A stretch of 64,000 nucleotides of DNA from an uncultured Oscillospiraceae bacterium (GTDB taxonomy: Bacteria; Bacillota_A; Clostridia; Oscillospirales; Acutalibacteraceae): positions 12,605 through 76,604 of the forward strand of contig CAJUTL010000012.1 in NCBI GenBank assembly GCA_910589395.1, read 5' to 3'. Positions 44,416 to 53,742 of this stretch are shown here, piece after piece. A program made the position numbers and the translations under genes. Each line of letters begins with the position of its first letter. The stretch's first letter is position 1. The notes under the pieces were generated by a model. The model worked only from the letters and a program-made list of their open reading frames with translations, was not told the origin of the DNA and ran no database searches.

Positions 44416-45501
44416 TCAGATCACCCTTCCTTCAAATTCCTTCATGAATTCCACCAGCTTCGCAACGCCCTCCCTCGGCATGGCGTTATAAATAGAAGCC
44501 CGCATGCCGCCGACGCTGCGGTGGCCCTTCAGGTTTACAAAGCCAGCTTCCGTGCTCTCCTTTACGAATCTGGCGTCCAGCTCGGCGTCCCCCGTAACGA
44601 AGGTCACGTTCATCAGGGAGCGGCTGCCCTGTTCCGCGCAGCCCTTAAAAAGCTTGGAGGAATCCAGAAAATCATAAAGCAATTTGGCTTTTTCCATGTT
44701 TCGCTTTTCCATAGCTGCAAGGCCGCCGACCTCGTTTTCCAGCCATTCCAGCACCAGCTTGCAGATGTAGATGGGCCAGCAGGGCGGGGTGTTGTACATG
44801 GAATCGTTTTTTGCCATCACGCCATACTGGAACATGGTGGGGGTGCCCTCCATAGGCTCGCCGATCAGATCTTCCCGAATGATCACAATGGTAAGGCCGG
44901 CGGGAGCCACATTTTTCTGCGCCCCGGCATAGAGCAGGCCGAATTTGGAAACATCGATGGGGCGGCTCAGAATGCAGGAGGAAATATCCGCCACCAGAGG
45001 CACGTTGCCGGTATCGGGCAGTTCCTTCCATACGGTGCCGTAGATGGTGTTGTTCATGCAAATGTGGAAATAATCCGCGTCCGGGCGGAATTCCTTCGGG
45101 TCTAAGGCGGGAATGCGGGAAAAATTCTCCTCCTTGGAGGAGGCTACCGCCTTGCAGTCTCCATAGCGGGAGGCTTCCTGATAGGCTTTGGTGGAAAACT
45201 GACCGGAAAGGACATAGTCCGCTTTTTTAGAGCCGGTCATCAGGTTCAGGGGAACCATGGCAAACTGTGAAGAGGCTCCACCCTGCAAAAACAGGATCTG
45301 GTAATTTTCCGGAATGTTCATCACCTTCCGGAGAAGAGCCTTTGCGGCTTGAAAAATTTCGTCATAGACCTTGGAACGGTGAGACATTTCCATCACGCTT
45401 TGTCCGCTTCCGTTGTAATCCATCATTTCAGCGGCGGCTTTTTTCAGAACTGCCTCCGGCAGCATGGAAGGGCCTGCGGAAAAATTGTATACACGGGACA
45501 T
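44416..45501 (-). CDS. serC: Phosphoserine aminotransferase
   Basis: Second step of serine synthesis, PLP-dependent. 361 residues. Opens VYNFSAGPSMLPEAVL, typical of SerC. The PLP lysine is in YAGAQKNVAPAGLTIVI, with a C-terminal HRSVGGMRASIYNAMP. AGGAGG lies before the ATG. Cotranscribed with serA from the promoter at 45560-45588. glyA elsewhere in the window uses the product serine. Confidence 0.95.
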   Translation of the reverse strand: MSRVYNFSAGPSMLPEAVLKKAAAEMMDYNGSGQSVMEMSHRSKVYDEIFQAAKALLRKVMNIPENYQILFLQGGASSQFAMVPLNLMTGSKKADYVLSGQFSTKAYQEASRYGDCKAVASSKEENFSRIPALDPKEFRPDADYFHICMNNTIYGTVWKELPDTGNVPLVADISSCILSRPIDVSKFGLLYAGAQKNVAPAGLTIVIIREDLIGEPMEGTPTMFQYGVMAKNDSMYNTPPCWPIYICKLVLEWLENEVGGLAAMEKRNMEKAKLLYDFLDSSKLFKGCAEQGSRSLMNVTFVTGDAELDARFVKESTEAGFVNLKGHRSVGGMRASIYNAMPREGVAKLVEFMKEFEGRVI

Positions 45502-45559
45502 AGGCTAAAACCTCCTGTATTGAATTTTACTGAGTTAAATTGATAAAGTGATTTTATCC

Positions 45560-45588
45560 ATTATACCTTGCCTTTTTCAAAAAGGCAA
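45560..45588 (-). promoter_or_regulatory. Promoter for serC-serA
   Basis: On the minus strand TTGCCT and TATAAT with a 17-nt spacer, about 60 nt upstream of serC. Confidence 0.7.
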
Positions 45589-45600
45589 GAAGAAATTGGG

Positions 45601-45630
45601 TTGGAAAGAGAGACAGTTTTTATGTATAAT
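45601..45630 (+). promoter_or_regulatory. Promoter for the DRTGG gene and possibly the hydrogenase genes
   Basis: TTGGAA at 45601 and TATAAT at 45625-45630, 18-nt spacer. A 160-nt GC-rich leader of unknown structure follows before the ATG at 45797; I recognise no riboswitch in it. Confidence 0.55.
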
Positions 45631-45796
45631 GTATAAGGATCGGTAAGAGCCTTTTGGCGGAATAGGGCCGCAGGCACACTATCCTGTTCTCAAGGGAAAT
45701 GGCTATGCAAAGAATTGTTTCTTCGTAAGGTATGCGGGAAAGAGGCGGCATGTTCGGTGGAGCCTTTGGAATAAACATAGAAGGGGTCAGATCGAT

Positions 45797-46171
45797 ATGA
45801 CAGTGAAAGAATTAGCGGAAAACCTGGGTTGGAAGCTGATCGCGGGAGAAAAAGGCATATTTGAAGAGGTAACAGGCTGCTCGGCAGGAGATCTGTTGAG
45901 CTGGGTGTTATCTCACGGCAGTCAGGGGCAGATATGGCTGACGGTGATGGGAACAGAAACCGCTGTGGCAGTTGCGGTACTTTCCGGTTTCTCGGCGATC
46001 GTCCTTGCGGGAAGCGCGGAGCTGGACGCGGACGCCGCCCGGCAAGCTGATGAAAGAGAGCTCTCGGTGTATTCCTGCAGAGAAAATTTATATGAAGCAG
46101 CGATCAGGATTTATGAAGCGCTTTCAGAAACGGAATCCAGTGAAAAAGAAGAGCTCTGTGAAACAAGGTAA
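45797..46171 (+). CDS. DRTGG-domain protein
   Basis: 124 residues. MTVKELAENLGWKLIAGEKG, the GCSAGDLLSWVLSHGSQGQIWLT-like core and AVAVLSGFSAIVLAGS match the DRTGG domain, which binds an unknown ligand. Stand-alone DRTGG proteins commonly sit at the head of clostridial [FeFe]-hydrogenase/NADH dehydrogenase clusters, as here. The acidic tail is lineage-specific. Function unknown, probably regulatory or assembly related. Confidence 0.8.
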   Translation: MTVKELAENLGWKLIAGEKGIFEEVTGCSAGDLLSWVLSHGSQGQIWLTVMGTETAVAVAVLSGFSAIVLAGSAELDADAARQADERELSVYSCRENLYEAAIRIYEALSETESSEKEELCETR

Positions 46172-46373
46172 TTGGACCTGAAATATCAATATTTTTGTAT
46201 CTATTACCAGAAAATAGAAGAAAAAAGACAAAAAATTGTCAATCTGACCAGAATGATTCTTTTGAAGAATTATAAATTCAGATCTGTCCGGTAGAATGTG
46301 CATATTGTTGAGCGCTGTAAGCTTATTGAAACAGCGCCGCTTTACCATTCAAAAAAGCATGGGAGGAAAAGCA

Positions 46374-46871
46374 ATGCAAAAACGTATCAGTTCTCTGCCG
46401 TTTCACGATACTCCAGAGCAGGCGAAAAAGCTTAATGCTGTGCTCGAAGGGCTCAAGGGCCAGGCGGGCGCGGTGATGCCCGCTTTGCACCAGGCACAGG
46501 ATATTTACGGCTATCTGCCAATGGAGGTTCAGAAAAAGATCGCCGATGGGCTGGGGGTATCCCTGGAAGAGGTGTACGGCGTGTCCACCTTCTATTCCCA
46601 GTTTTCGCTGACCCCCAAGGGCCGCAACCACATTTCCATTTGCCTGGGGACCGCCTGCTATGTAAAGGGCGCGGACAAGGTGCTGGATAAGCTCACCCAG
46701 AAGCTGGGCATACAGCCGGAGGAGTGCACGGAGGACGGCGCGTTTTCTCTGACAGCCTGCCGTTGTATCGGCGCCTGCGGTCTGGCTCCTGTTATGACGG
46801 TGAATGAAGATGTGTACGGCCGCCTGACACCGGAAGAGGTAGACGGGATCCTGGCAAAATACATGGAGTAG
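46374..46871 (+). CDS. hndA: NADP/NAD-reducing hydrogenase subunit, NuoE-like
   Basis: 165 residues, thioredoxin-like [2Fe-2S] subunit: CLGTACYVKGA, then CRCIGACGLAPV supply the four cysteines. It is equivalent to HndA/HydC of electron-bifurcating [FeFe] hydrogenases and NuoE of complex I. GGGAGGAAAAGCA precedes the ATG. First of five tightly packed genes ending with the catalytic subunit at 49704. Confidence 0.93.
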   Translation: MQKRISSLPFHDTPEQAKKLNAVLEGLKGQAGAVMPALHQAQDIYGYLPMEVQKKIADGLGVSLEEVYGVSTFYSQFSLTPKGRNHISICLGTACYVKGADKVLDKLTQKLGIQPEECTEDGAFSLTACRCIGACGLAPVMTVNEDVYGRLTPEEVDGILAKYME

Positions 46872-46875
46872 GCCT

Positions 46876-47460
46876 GTGCGCGAATTGGCTCTCCATGTGA
46901 TGGATATTGTTCAAAACTCGCTTTCCGCCGGGGCGGATAAGGTCCTTCTTGAGCTGGAGGAGGATCTGCCCCGTGAGCTTTTGACGATCCGTATTTCAGA
47001 TAACGGAAAGGGAATGACAGGGGAGCAGGCACAGCAGGCAGTGCATCCTTTTTACACCACCGGCCCCAAAAAAGCGGGGCTGGGGCTTCCTCTTTTTCGG
47101 GAAGCGGCAAGGCGAACAGGCGGCGAGCTTTTTGTAGGATCTGAGCCGCAAAAGGGAACAAGCGTTACGGCTGTGTTTCACACCGCCAGCATTGATATGG
47201 CTCCCCTTGGCGATATCAACGGCACGGTAATGCTTTTGCTCGTCTGTAATCCCGGGATAGAGCTTGTGTTTTCCAGAAAGCGCAGAACAGCGGCGGGGAA
47301 GGAAACGGCCTTCTGTCTCTGTGAAAAAACACTTCCGGGGCTCTCCCGTAAAACACCGGCAGCGGCCCCGGAAATTAAAAAATGGCTGGAAAAGCAGACG
47401 AAAACGCTTTGCGCGGAGCGGGAGAAGCCGGTATTGGAAAAGGGACTGGAATATTTTTGA
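46876..47460 (+). CDS. Histidine kinase-like ATPase (GHKL) of the hydrogenase cluster
   Basis: 194 residues, GTG start. A lone GHKL ATP-binding domain without sensor or dimerization histidine: N box DIVQNSLSAGADK, G1 box ISDNGKGM, G2 box GLGLPLFREAARRTGG and SVTAVF. Genes of this kind sit between hndA and hndB in many Clostridia. A role in assembly or regulation is a guess. Four nt downstream of hndA. Confidence 0.85.
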   Translation: MRELALHVMDIVQNSLSAGADKVLLELEEDLPRELLTIRISDNGKGMTGEQAQQAVHPFYTTGPKKAGLGLPLFREAARRTGGELFVGSEPQKGTSVTAVFHTASIDMAPLGDINGTVMLLLVCNPGIELVFSRKRRTAAGKETAFCLCEKTLPGLSRKTPAAAPEIKKWLEKQTKTLCAEREKPVLEKGLEYF

Positions 47461-47516
47461 AAGCTGTGTTCGGGAAGCGTTTACAAAAATCGAAAACGAA
47501 AGGAAGGATCGTTCGC

Positions 47517-47882
47517 ATGAAATCGTTAGCGGAGCTTCAGGCTGTAAAGGATCAGGTGAAGGGCTCTTTGGCTATTCGGGAAAACGGCGAGTCCCAAACA
47601 AGGGTTTTGGTGGGCATGGCGACCTGCGGGATCGCCGCGGGGGCCAAGCCGGTTCTCATGGCCTTTGTGGAGGAAGCCGCCCGGGAGGGGCTTACCGATC
47701 TCGTCATTACGCAGACCGGCTGTATGGGCCTGTGTTCTTATGAGCCCACGGTGGAGGTCGCCACCCCGGACGGAAAAAAGACTGTTTACGGCAATATGAC
47801 CCCGGAAAAGGCCGTACGGGTGGTAAAAGAGCATTTGATCGGTGGTCAGGCTGTTGTGGAATACGCCATTGGCGCGAAATAA
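47517..47882 (+). CDS. hndB: [2Fe-2S] ferredoxin-like hydrogenase subunit
   Basis: 121 residues, thioredoxin-like ferredoxin: GMATCGIAAGAK (first cysteine) and TQTGCMGLCSYEPTVEV (last two). It matches HndB, which resembles the N-terminal domain of NuoF-type subunits. AAAGGAAGGA lies before the ATG at 47517. 12 nt separate it from hndC. Confidence 0.88.
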   Translation: MKSLAELQAVKDQVKGSLAIRENGESQTRVLVGMATCGIAAGAKPVLMAFVEEAAREGLTDLVITQTGCMGLCSYEPTVEVATPDGKKTVYGNMTPEKAVRVVKEHLIGGQAVVEYAIGAK

Positions 47883-47894
47883 GGAGGGAAAGCA

Positions 47895-49685
47895 ATGTAT
47901 CGTTCAAACGTACTGGTCTGCGGAGGAACAGGCTGTACCTCCTCCAACAGCGAGCAGATCATTGAAACACTGAAGGCTGAGATCAAGGCCCAGGGCCTGG
48001 AGCAGGAGGTCAATGTGATCCGCACCGGCTGCTTTGGCCTGTGCGCTCTGGGGCCGATTATGATCGTTTATCCGGAGGGCGCTTTTTACAGCCGCATTAC
48101 CCCTGAGGACATTCCCGAAATTGTTTCCGAGCATCTTCTGAAGGGCCGCATTGTAAAGCGTCTGCTGTATCAGGAGACCGTTCAGGAGGACGGGACTATC
48201 AAGTCCTTAAACGAGACCAGGTTTTATTCCAAGCAGCACCGTGTCGCCCTGCGCAACTGCGGTGTGATAGATCCTGAGAATATTGAAGAGTACATAGCCA
48301 GAGACGGTTACGCCGCACTGGGTAAGGTTCTGACGGAAATGACCCCTCAGGACGTGATCGACACCATGCTGGCTTCCGGCTTGCGGGGACGGGGCGGAGC
48401 AGGCTTCCCCACGGGCCTGAAATGGAAATTTGCCGCCGCCAACGAAGCGGATCAGAAATACGCCTGCTGTAACGCCGACGAGGGCGATCCCGGCGCGTTC
48501 ATGGACCGTTCCGTGCTGGAGGGGGATCCCCACAGCGTGCTGGAGGCCATGGCCATAGCGGGCTATGCCATCGGCGCCACCCAGGGCTATATCTATATCC
48601 GCGCCGAATATCCCATCGCCGTAAAGCGGCTGCAGATCGCCATCGATCAGGCCAGAGAGCGCGGCCTTCTGGGAAAAAACATTTTCAATTCCGGCTTTGA
48701 TTTTGATATCGGCATTCGCCTGGGTGCGGGCGCTTTTGTCTGCGGTGAGGAGACCGCTTTGATGACCTCCATTGAGGGCAAGCGGGGCGAGCCCCGGGTA
48801 CGCCCGCCTTTCCCGGCGCTCAAGGGCCTGTTTGGAAAGCCCACGGTGCTCAACAACGTGGAAACCTATGCCAATATTCCTCAGATCATTTTGAAGGGGG
48901 CCGATTGGTTCCGCTCCATCGGCACGGAAAAATCCCCCGGCACCAAGGTGTTCGCCCTGGGCGGTAAAATCACCAACACCGGCCTGGTGGAGGTTCCCAT
49001 GGGTACCACCCTGCGGGAGGTGGTAGAGGATATCGGCGGCGGCGTTCCCGGCGGCCATACCTTTAAGGCCGCTCAGACCGGCGGCCCCTCCGGCGGCTGT
49101 ATTCCGGCAAAGCTCATCGATACGCCCATCGATTACGATAACCTGATCGCCATCGGCTCCATGATGGGCTCCGGCGGTCTGATCGTTATGGACGAAACCA
49201 CCTGTATGGTGGATATCGCCAAGTTCTTCCTGGAATTTACCGTGGACGAATCCTGCGGCAAATGCACCCCCTGCCGCGTGGGCACCAAGCGGCTTTTGGA
49301 GATCCTCAATAAGATCACCTCCGGCAACGGCACTCTGGAGGATCTGGATAAGATGGAAGAGCTCTGCTACTACATCAAGGAAAATTCCCTCTGCGGCCTG
49401 GGCCAAACCGCCCCGAACCCCGTGCTTTCCACGCTGAAATATTATCGGGACGAGTATGAGGCCCATGTGCTGGAGCACCGCTGTCCCGCCGGGGCCTGTA
49501 AGGCCCTGACCAATTATACGATCGATCCCGACAAGTGCAAGGGCTGCACGATTTGTGCCCGGAACTGTCCTGTGGGCGCGATCAGCGGCGCGCTGAAGGA
49601 AGCCCATACGATTGATACCGGCAAGTGCATCAAGTGCGGCGTGTGTATGGAAAAGTGCAAATTCGGCGCTGTGGTGAAGAAATAA
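47895..49685 (+). CDS. hndC: Hydrogenase flavoprotein subunit, NuoF-like
   Basis: 596 residues, the diaphorase subunit that binds FMN and NAD(P)H. The N-terminal thioredoxin-like [2Fe-2S] domain (CGGTGCTSSNS, TGCFGLCALGP) is followed by the FMN/NADH domain (GRGGAGFPTGLKWKF, CNADEGDPGAFMDR), SLBB, and a [4Fe-4S] site (ESCGKCTPCRVG). A C-terminal pair of ferredoxin clusters follows (CKGCTICARNCPVG, CIKCGVCMEKCKFG). Ferredoxin-type extensions like this are typical of bifurcating hydrogenases that use NADH and ferredoxin together. AGGAGGGAAAGCA precedes the ATG. Confidence 0.95.
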   Translation: MYRSNVLVCGGTGCTSSNSEQIIETLKAEIKAQGLEQEVNVIRTGCFGLCALGPIMIVYPEGAFYSRITPEDIPEIVSEHLLKGRIVKRLLYQETVQEDGTIKSLNETRFYSKQHRVALRNCGVIDPENIEEYIARDGYAALGKVLTEMTPQDVIDTMLASGLRGRGGAGFPTGLKWKFAAANEADQKYACCNADEGDPGAFMDRSVLEGDPHSVLEAMAIAGYAIGATQGYIYIRAEYPIAVKRLQIAIDQARERGLLGKNIFNSGFDFDIGIRLGAGAFVCGEETALMTSIEGKRGEPRVRPPFPALKGLFGKPTVLNNVETYANIPQIILKGADWFRSIGTEKSPGTKVFALGGKITNTGLVEVPMGTTLREVVEDIGGGVPGGHTFKAAQTGGPSGGCIPAKLIDTPIDYDNLIAIGSMMGSGGLIVMDETTCMVDIAKFFLEFTVDESCGKCTPCRVGTKRLLEILNKITSGNGTLEDLDKMEELCYYIKENSLCGLGQTAPNPVLSTLKYYRDEYEAHVLEHRCPAGACKALTNYTIDPDKCKGCTICARNCPVGAISGALKEAHTIDTGKCIKCGVCMEKCKFGAVVKK

Positions 49686-49703
49686 GAGAGGAGTGAGAAG
49701 AGC

Positions 49704-51443
49704 ATGGAAATGGTAACCGTTAAAATCAATGGGATAGACTATGAAGTGCCCGCCGGGTCCACGATCCTGGAAGCCGCCCGATCCGCCGGTATTGATGTTC
49801 CTACCCTTTGCTATCTGAAGGACGTAAACCAGATCGGCGCCTGCCGTATGTGTATGGTAGAGGTGAAGGGGGCGCGCTCTCTGGTGGCAGCCTGCGTGTA
49901 CCCTGTGAACGACGGTATGGAGGTGTTCACCAACACTCCCAAGGTGCAGGAATCCCGCCGTATGACGCTGGAACTGCTGCTTTCCGTTCACGAGAAAAAA
50001 TGTCTTACCTGTGAGCGCAGCGGAAACTGCGAGCTGCAGAAGCTTTGTAACGATATGGGCATTGAGGAGGAGGATCGCTTCGCCGGGGCAATGCCCGCGG
50101 GGGATAAGGATACCTCCACCTTGTATCTGGAGCGCAACAACGCCAAATGCGTGCTTTGCCGCCGCTGTGTGGCCGCCTGTCAGAATCAGCATGTTTCCGT
50201 GATCGGAGCCAATAACCGGGGCTTCGATACTCAGATCGGCTGTGCCTTTGAGCAGCCCTTGAGCTATGCCTCCTGCGTGGCCTGCGGCCAGTGCATTGTC
50301 AGCTGTCCCACCGGCGCGCTGACGGAAAAAGACAGTATTCAAGAAGTGCTGGACGCGATCAGCGATCCCACCAAGACCGTGGTGGCGCAGACCGCCCCGG
50401 CCGTTCGCGCGGCTTTGGGTGAGGAATTCGGCCTTCCCATCGGTACCAACGTGGAGGGGAAAATGGTGGCCGCCCTGCGCCGCCTGGGCTTTGACAAGGT
50501 ATTCGATACCGATTTCGGCGCGGACATGACCATCATGGAGGAAGCAAACGAATTTATTTCCCGGGTGAAAAACGGCGGAAAGCTGCCGATCATCACCTCC
50601 TGCTCTCCCGGCTGGGTCAAGTTCTGCGAGCATTATTATCCCGACCTGATTGACAATCTCTCCACCTGTAAGTCTCCCCAGAATATGACCGGAGCGCTGA
50701 TCAAAACCTGGTACGCGCAGAAGGAGGGGATCGATCCCAAGGACATCGTGTCTGTTTCCGTGATGCCCTGTACGGCGAAGAAGTTTGAGATCATGCGCAA
50801 CGATGAGAACGCCGCCGGCGTTCCCGATGTGGATATCAGCTTGACCACCCGGGAGCTTGCCCGGCTGATCAAGCGCGCCCAGCTGAATTTCCAGCGGCTG
50901 CCCGAAGAGAAGTTTGACGAGGCGATGGGCGTTTCCACCGGCGCGGCGGTGATCTTCGGTGCTACCGGCGGCGTGATGGAGGCCGCCCTGCGTACAGCCG
51001 CCGACCTGCTGGAGGGCAGACGCGTGGAGGAGATCGAATATCAGGAGATCCGCGGCACCGAAGGCTTCAAGGAGGCTGTTTACAAGGTGGCCGGTATGGA
51101 CGTGAAGGTGGCTGTTGTCAGCGGCCTTGCCAATGCGGACGTCCTGCTGCAAAAGGTGCGCTCCGGGGAAGCGGATTATCAGTTTATCGAAGTGATGTGC
51201 TGTCCCGGCGGCTGTGTTAACGGCGGCGGCCAGCCCATTCAGCCTGCTTCCGTCCGCGCCGATACGGATATCAAGGCGCTGCGCGCCAAGGCCTTGTACG
51301 ATCAGGATCGTGCCATGCTCCTGCGCAAGAGCCACGATAACCCCGTGGTGCAGAAGTGCTATGAGGAGTTCCTGACCGATGGCCCCGGCGGCCACAAGGC
51401 TCACGAGCTGCTGCATACCACCTATGTAAAGCGCGGTAAGTAA
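49704..51443 (+). CDS. hndD: [FeFe] hydrogenase catalytic subunit
   Basis: 579 residues. A plant-type [2Fe-2S] domain (C36, C47, C50, C64), a His-ligated [4Fe-4S] site (H96, C100, C103, C109), two [4Fe-4S] clusters (CVLCRRCVAAC, CVACGQCIVSC), then the H-cluster domain with all three signatures: TSCSPGW (~299), MPCTAKK (~354) and MCCPGGCVNGGGQP (~497). It produces or consumes H2 at the cytoplasmic heteromer HndABCD. Ends with a terminator at 51471. Confidence 0.97.
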   Translation: MEMVTVKINGIDYEVPAGSTILEAARSAGIDVPTLCYLKDVNQIGACRMCMVEVKGARSLVAACVYPVNDGMEVFTNTPKVQESRRMTLELLLSVHEKKCLTCERSGNCELQKLCNDMGIEEEDRFAGAMPAGDKDTSTLYLERNNAKCVLCRRCVAACQNQHVSVIGANNRGFDTQIGCAFEQPLSYASCVACGQCIVSCPTGALTEKDSIQEVLDAISDPTKTVVAQTAPAVRAALGEEFGLPIGTNVEGKMVAALRRLGFDKVFDTDFGADMTIMEEANEFISRVKNGGKLPIITSCSPGWVKFCEHYYPDLIDNLSTCKSPQNMTGALIKTWYAQKEGIDPKDIVSVSVMPCTAKKFEIMRNDENAAGVPDVDISLTTRELARLIKRAQLNFQRLPEEKFDEAMGVSTGAAVIFGATGGVMEAALRTAADLLEGRRVEEIEYQEIRGTEGFKEAVYKVAGMDVKVAVVSGLANADVLLQKVRSGEADYQFIEVMCCPGGCVNGGGQPIQPASVRADTDIKALRAKALYDQDRAMLLRKSHDNPVVQKCYEEFLTDGPGGHKAHELLHTTYVKRGK

Positions 51444-51470
51444 GCTGTAAGCAATACATTAAAAGGACAA

Positions 51471-51508
51471 AAAAGAACACTCGGTATTTCCCGGGTGTTC
51501 CTTTTTTG
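51471..51508 (+). terminator. Intrinsic terminator of the hydrogenase operon
   Basis: GAACACTCGG and CCGGGTGTTC arms followed by CTTTTTT. Confidence 0.85.
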
Positions 51509-51569
51509 TTCGGAAGCCGTTGAGATATTTTTTGTTTTGAACGTTTTCCCCTTTTTTTCGGAAAAAGGG

Positions 51570-51598
51570 TTACCGAGTGTTTGAAAATATGTTATACT
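51570..51598 (+). promoter_or_regulatory. Promoter for the ydcF-like/pyrimidine operon
   Basis: TTACCG at 51570 and TATACT at 51593, 17-nt spacer. No PyrR-type attenuator recognised in the short leader. Confidence 0.5.
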
Positions 51599-51666
51599 AT
51601 ATGCCAAATATGGAAAAGGAAAATCGGATAAGGTGTATTCAGTAAAACGGGAAGGAAAAAGCGGTT

Positions 51667-52437
51667 ATGAAGCGATCTCGAACAGTGGTAAAATGGATCG
51701 GAAAAATCTTGTGTCTCTTAGGCTGCGTGTGGTTTTTGCTGCCGCTGCTGCATGGCGGCTTTGATCTGGGTGCGGTGTTTGGCCTGTGCGTCTGTCTGCT
51801 TGGTTTTCTGATCCTCCATTTTTACCGCCGCTTGGCAGAGCGGGGCGGCTGGCGAAAGGCAATCGTTCGCCTGGTATCTGCTTTTTACTGTCTGGGCCTG
51901 CTTTGGGCCGGGTATTTAACGGGGCTGATGATCTCTGCCCAGTATCGCACGCCGCCTGCCGGAACCAATGTGATCGTTTTGGGTGCGCAGGTGTACAGCG
52001 CGGAGCGAATGGGCGTTACTCTGACAAACCGGGTGGATCGAGCGGTGGGCTACCTGCTGGAAAACCCCGGCGCAAGCTGTATCGTTACCGGCGGCCAGGG
52101 CGGGGACGAGCCCTGCCCGGAGGCCCTTACGGAAAAAAACGCCCTGCTGCGGCTGGGCATCGAAGAAGAGCGTATTTATATGGAGGATCAGTCTCGCAAC
52201 ACCCGGCAGAACCTGAATTTTTCCCGGGAGATCGCGGAACGGGAGGGCTTGGGTACAGAGTTCGCTCTGGTGACCCAGGGCTTTCACATGTACCGTGCCT
52301 TAAAGCTGGCGGAAAGCGCCGGGCTTACGCCCTATAGCTTGGTGGCGGATACCGATCCGATCCTGTTGCCGGAGTACTACGGCAGAGAGCTTTTATCTCT
52401 GACAAAATGGCATGCTGAGAAGCTTTTGCTGGAGTAA
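51667..52437 (+). CDS. YdcF/ElyC/SanA-family membrane protein
   Basis: 256 residues. Three N-terminal hydrophobic segments (to about residue 95), then a DUF218 domain: NVIVLGAQVYSAERMG, CIVTGGQGGDEPCPEA, EDQSRNTRQNLNFS, VTQGFHMYRALKLAESAGL. The family affects envelope polymer metabolism in other bacteria; biochemical role unclear. It is separated from pyrC by 18 nt and probably heads the pyr operon transcript. Confidence 0.85.
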   Translation: MKRSRTVVKWIGKILCLLGCVWFLLPLLHGGFDLGAVFGLCVCLLGFLILHFYRRLAERGGWRKAIVRLVSAFYCLGLLWAGYLTGLMISAQYRTPPAGTNVIVLGAQVYSAERMGVTLTNRVDRAVGYLLENPGASCIVTGGQGGDEPCPEALTEKNALLRLGIEEERIYMEDQSRNTRQNLNFSREIAEREGLGTEFALVTQGFHMYRALKLAESAGLTPYSLVADTDPILLPEYYGRELLSLTKWHAEKLLLE

Positions 52438-52455
52438 GGAAGGAGGAAGCAGAAC

Positions 52456-53730
52456 ATGAAGCTGCTGCTGAAGCGAGCCAGAATCATAGATCCCTCCCAG
52501 AACATGGATGGAACAGGCGATATTCTGATTTCGGACGGAAAGATCCGTGAAATCGGAGAAGACCTTTTTTCCCGCGGAGCGGAGGCGGAGGAAATTCTGG
52601 ACTGCGACGGCCTGGTGGCCGCCCCCGGTCTGGTGGATCTCCACGTGCATCTGCGGGATCCCGGACAGACCCAGAAGGAGGACGTATTTTCCGGCTGCCG
52701 CGCCGCCGCCGCCGGGGGAGTCACCAGCCTGTTGGCCATGCCCAATACCACCCCGCCCATGGATTCCCCGGAAAGGGTGGAGGCGCTTTTAAGCAAGGCG
52801 AAGGAGGCGGACGCTGCCGTTTATACCGCCGCCTGTATCACAGAGGGGCTGCGGGGGGAAAGGCCCACGGATCTGGCGGCGCTGCGAAGGGCCGGAGCCA
52901 TCGCACTCAGCGACGACGGCCGGCCGGTAAAAAATACCGCCTGCCTGCTGGAAGCACTGAAGCGCGCGCCGGAGCTGGGAATGATCGTCACCGCCCACTG
53001 CGAGGATCATTATTTGGCGGAGGGCGGTTTATTGAACGAAGGGGAGGTTTCCCGCTTTTTAGGCGTGAAGGGAATCCCCAACGCCGCGGAGGACTGCGGC
53101 ACCGCCAGAGAGCTTGCGGCGGCGGCCTCTGTAGGCGCCCCCATTCACATCTGCCATGTGAGCACAAGGGGCTCTGTGGCGCTGATCCGGGAGGCAAAGG
53201 CCAGGGGAGTGAAGGTCACGGCGGAGACCTGTCCCCATTATCTGCTTCTCACAGAGGAGGCTTTGCGAAAGCGGGACGCCGATTACCGCATGAACCCGCC
53301 CCTGCGGAGTGAAGCGGACCGTCAGGCGCTGCTGGAGGGCTTGAAGGACGGCACCATAGACGCCATTGCCACAGATCACGCTCCTCATACGCCGGAGGAA
53401 AAGGCGGATTTTCTCACAGCGCCCAACGGCTCCATCGGCATGGAAACCTCTTTGGCGGCGGCTCTTACCGCACTGGAGGGCGTGCTTTCCGTCAGTGAGG
53501 TGGTCGAAAAAATGAGCTGCGCGCCCGCCCGTATTTTAGGGATCCCGGCGGGAACGCTGGCAATCGGCGCAAACGCGGATGTTGTTCTGTTCGACCCCCA
53601 GCGGAAATGGACGGTAGACGAAAACTCCCTTCACGGCAAAAGCAAAAACACACCCTTTAAGGGCATAACGCTGCAAGGCAGAGTGCTGACCACCATTTTC
53701 CACGGCAGAAAAGTATACGATATCAGGTAA
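52456..53730 (+). CDS. pyrC: Dihydroorotase
   Basis: Third step of pyrimidine synthesis. 424 residues, class I amidohydrolase: zinc ligands in DLHVHLRDPGQ, AHCEDHYL, IHICHVSTRG and ATDHAPHTPEEK. AAGGAGGAAGCAG precedes the ATG. pyrF follows after 12 nt. Confidence 0.95.
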   Translation: MKLLLKRARIIDPSQNMDGTGDILISDGKIREIGEDLFSRGAEAEEILDCDGLVAAPGLVDLHVHLRDPGQTQKEDVFSGCRAAAAGGVTSLLAMPNTTPPMDSPERVEALLSKAKEADAAVYTAACITEGLRGERPTDLAALRRAGAIALSDDGRPVKNTACLLEALKRAPELGMIVTAHCEDHYLAEGGLLNEGEVSRFLGVKGIPNAAEDCGTARELAAAASVGAPIHICHVSTRGSVALIREAKARGVKVTAETCPHYLLLTEEALRKRDADYRMNPPLRSEADRQALLEGLKDGTIDAIATDHAPHTPEEKADFLTAPNGSIGMETSLAAALTALEGVLSVSEVVEKMSCAPARILGIPAGTLAIGANADVVLFDPQRKWTVDENSLHGKSKNTPFKGITLQGRVLTTIFHGRKVYDIR

Positions 53731-53742
53731 GGAGAAACAGAT

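Noticed and set aside
46172..46373. Rex-type operator (GACAA-AAAA-TTGTC near 46228-46241) ahead of the hydrogenase genes
   Set aside because: Arms are only 5 bp and do not match the TTGTTAA-type Rex consensus. No clear promoter could be placed around it.
48207..51416. A 1069-codon open frame on the minus strand across the hydrogenase genes
   Set aside because: It is antisense to hndC and hndD, both with complete cofactor motifs. Its length follows from the GC-rich codon bias, and the translation has no recognisable domain.
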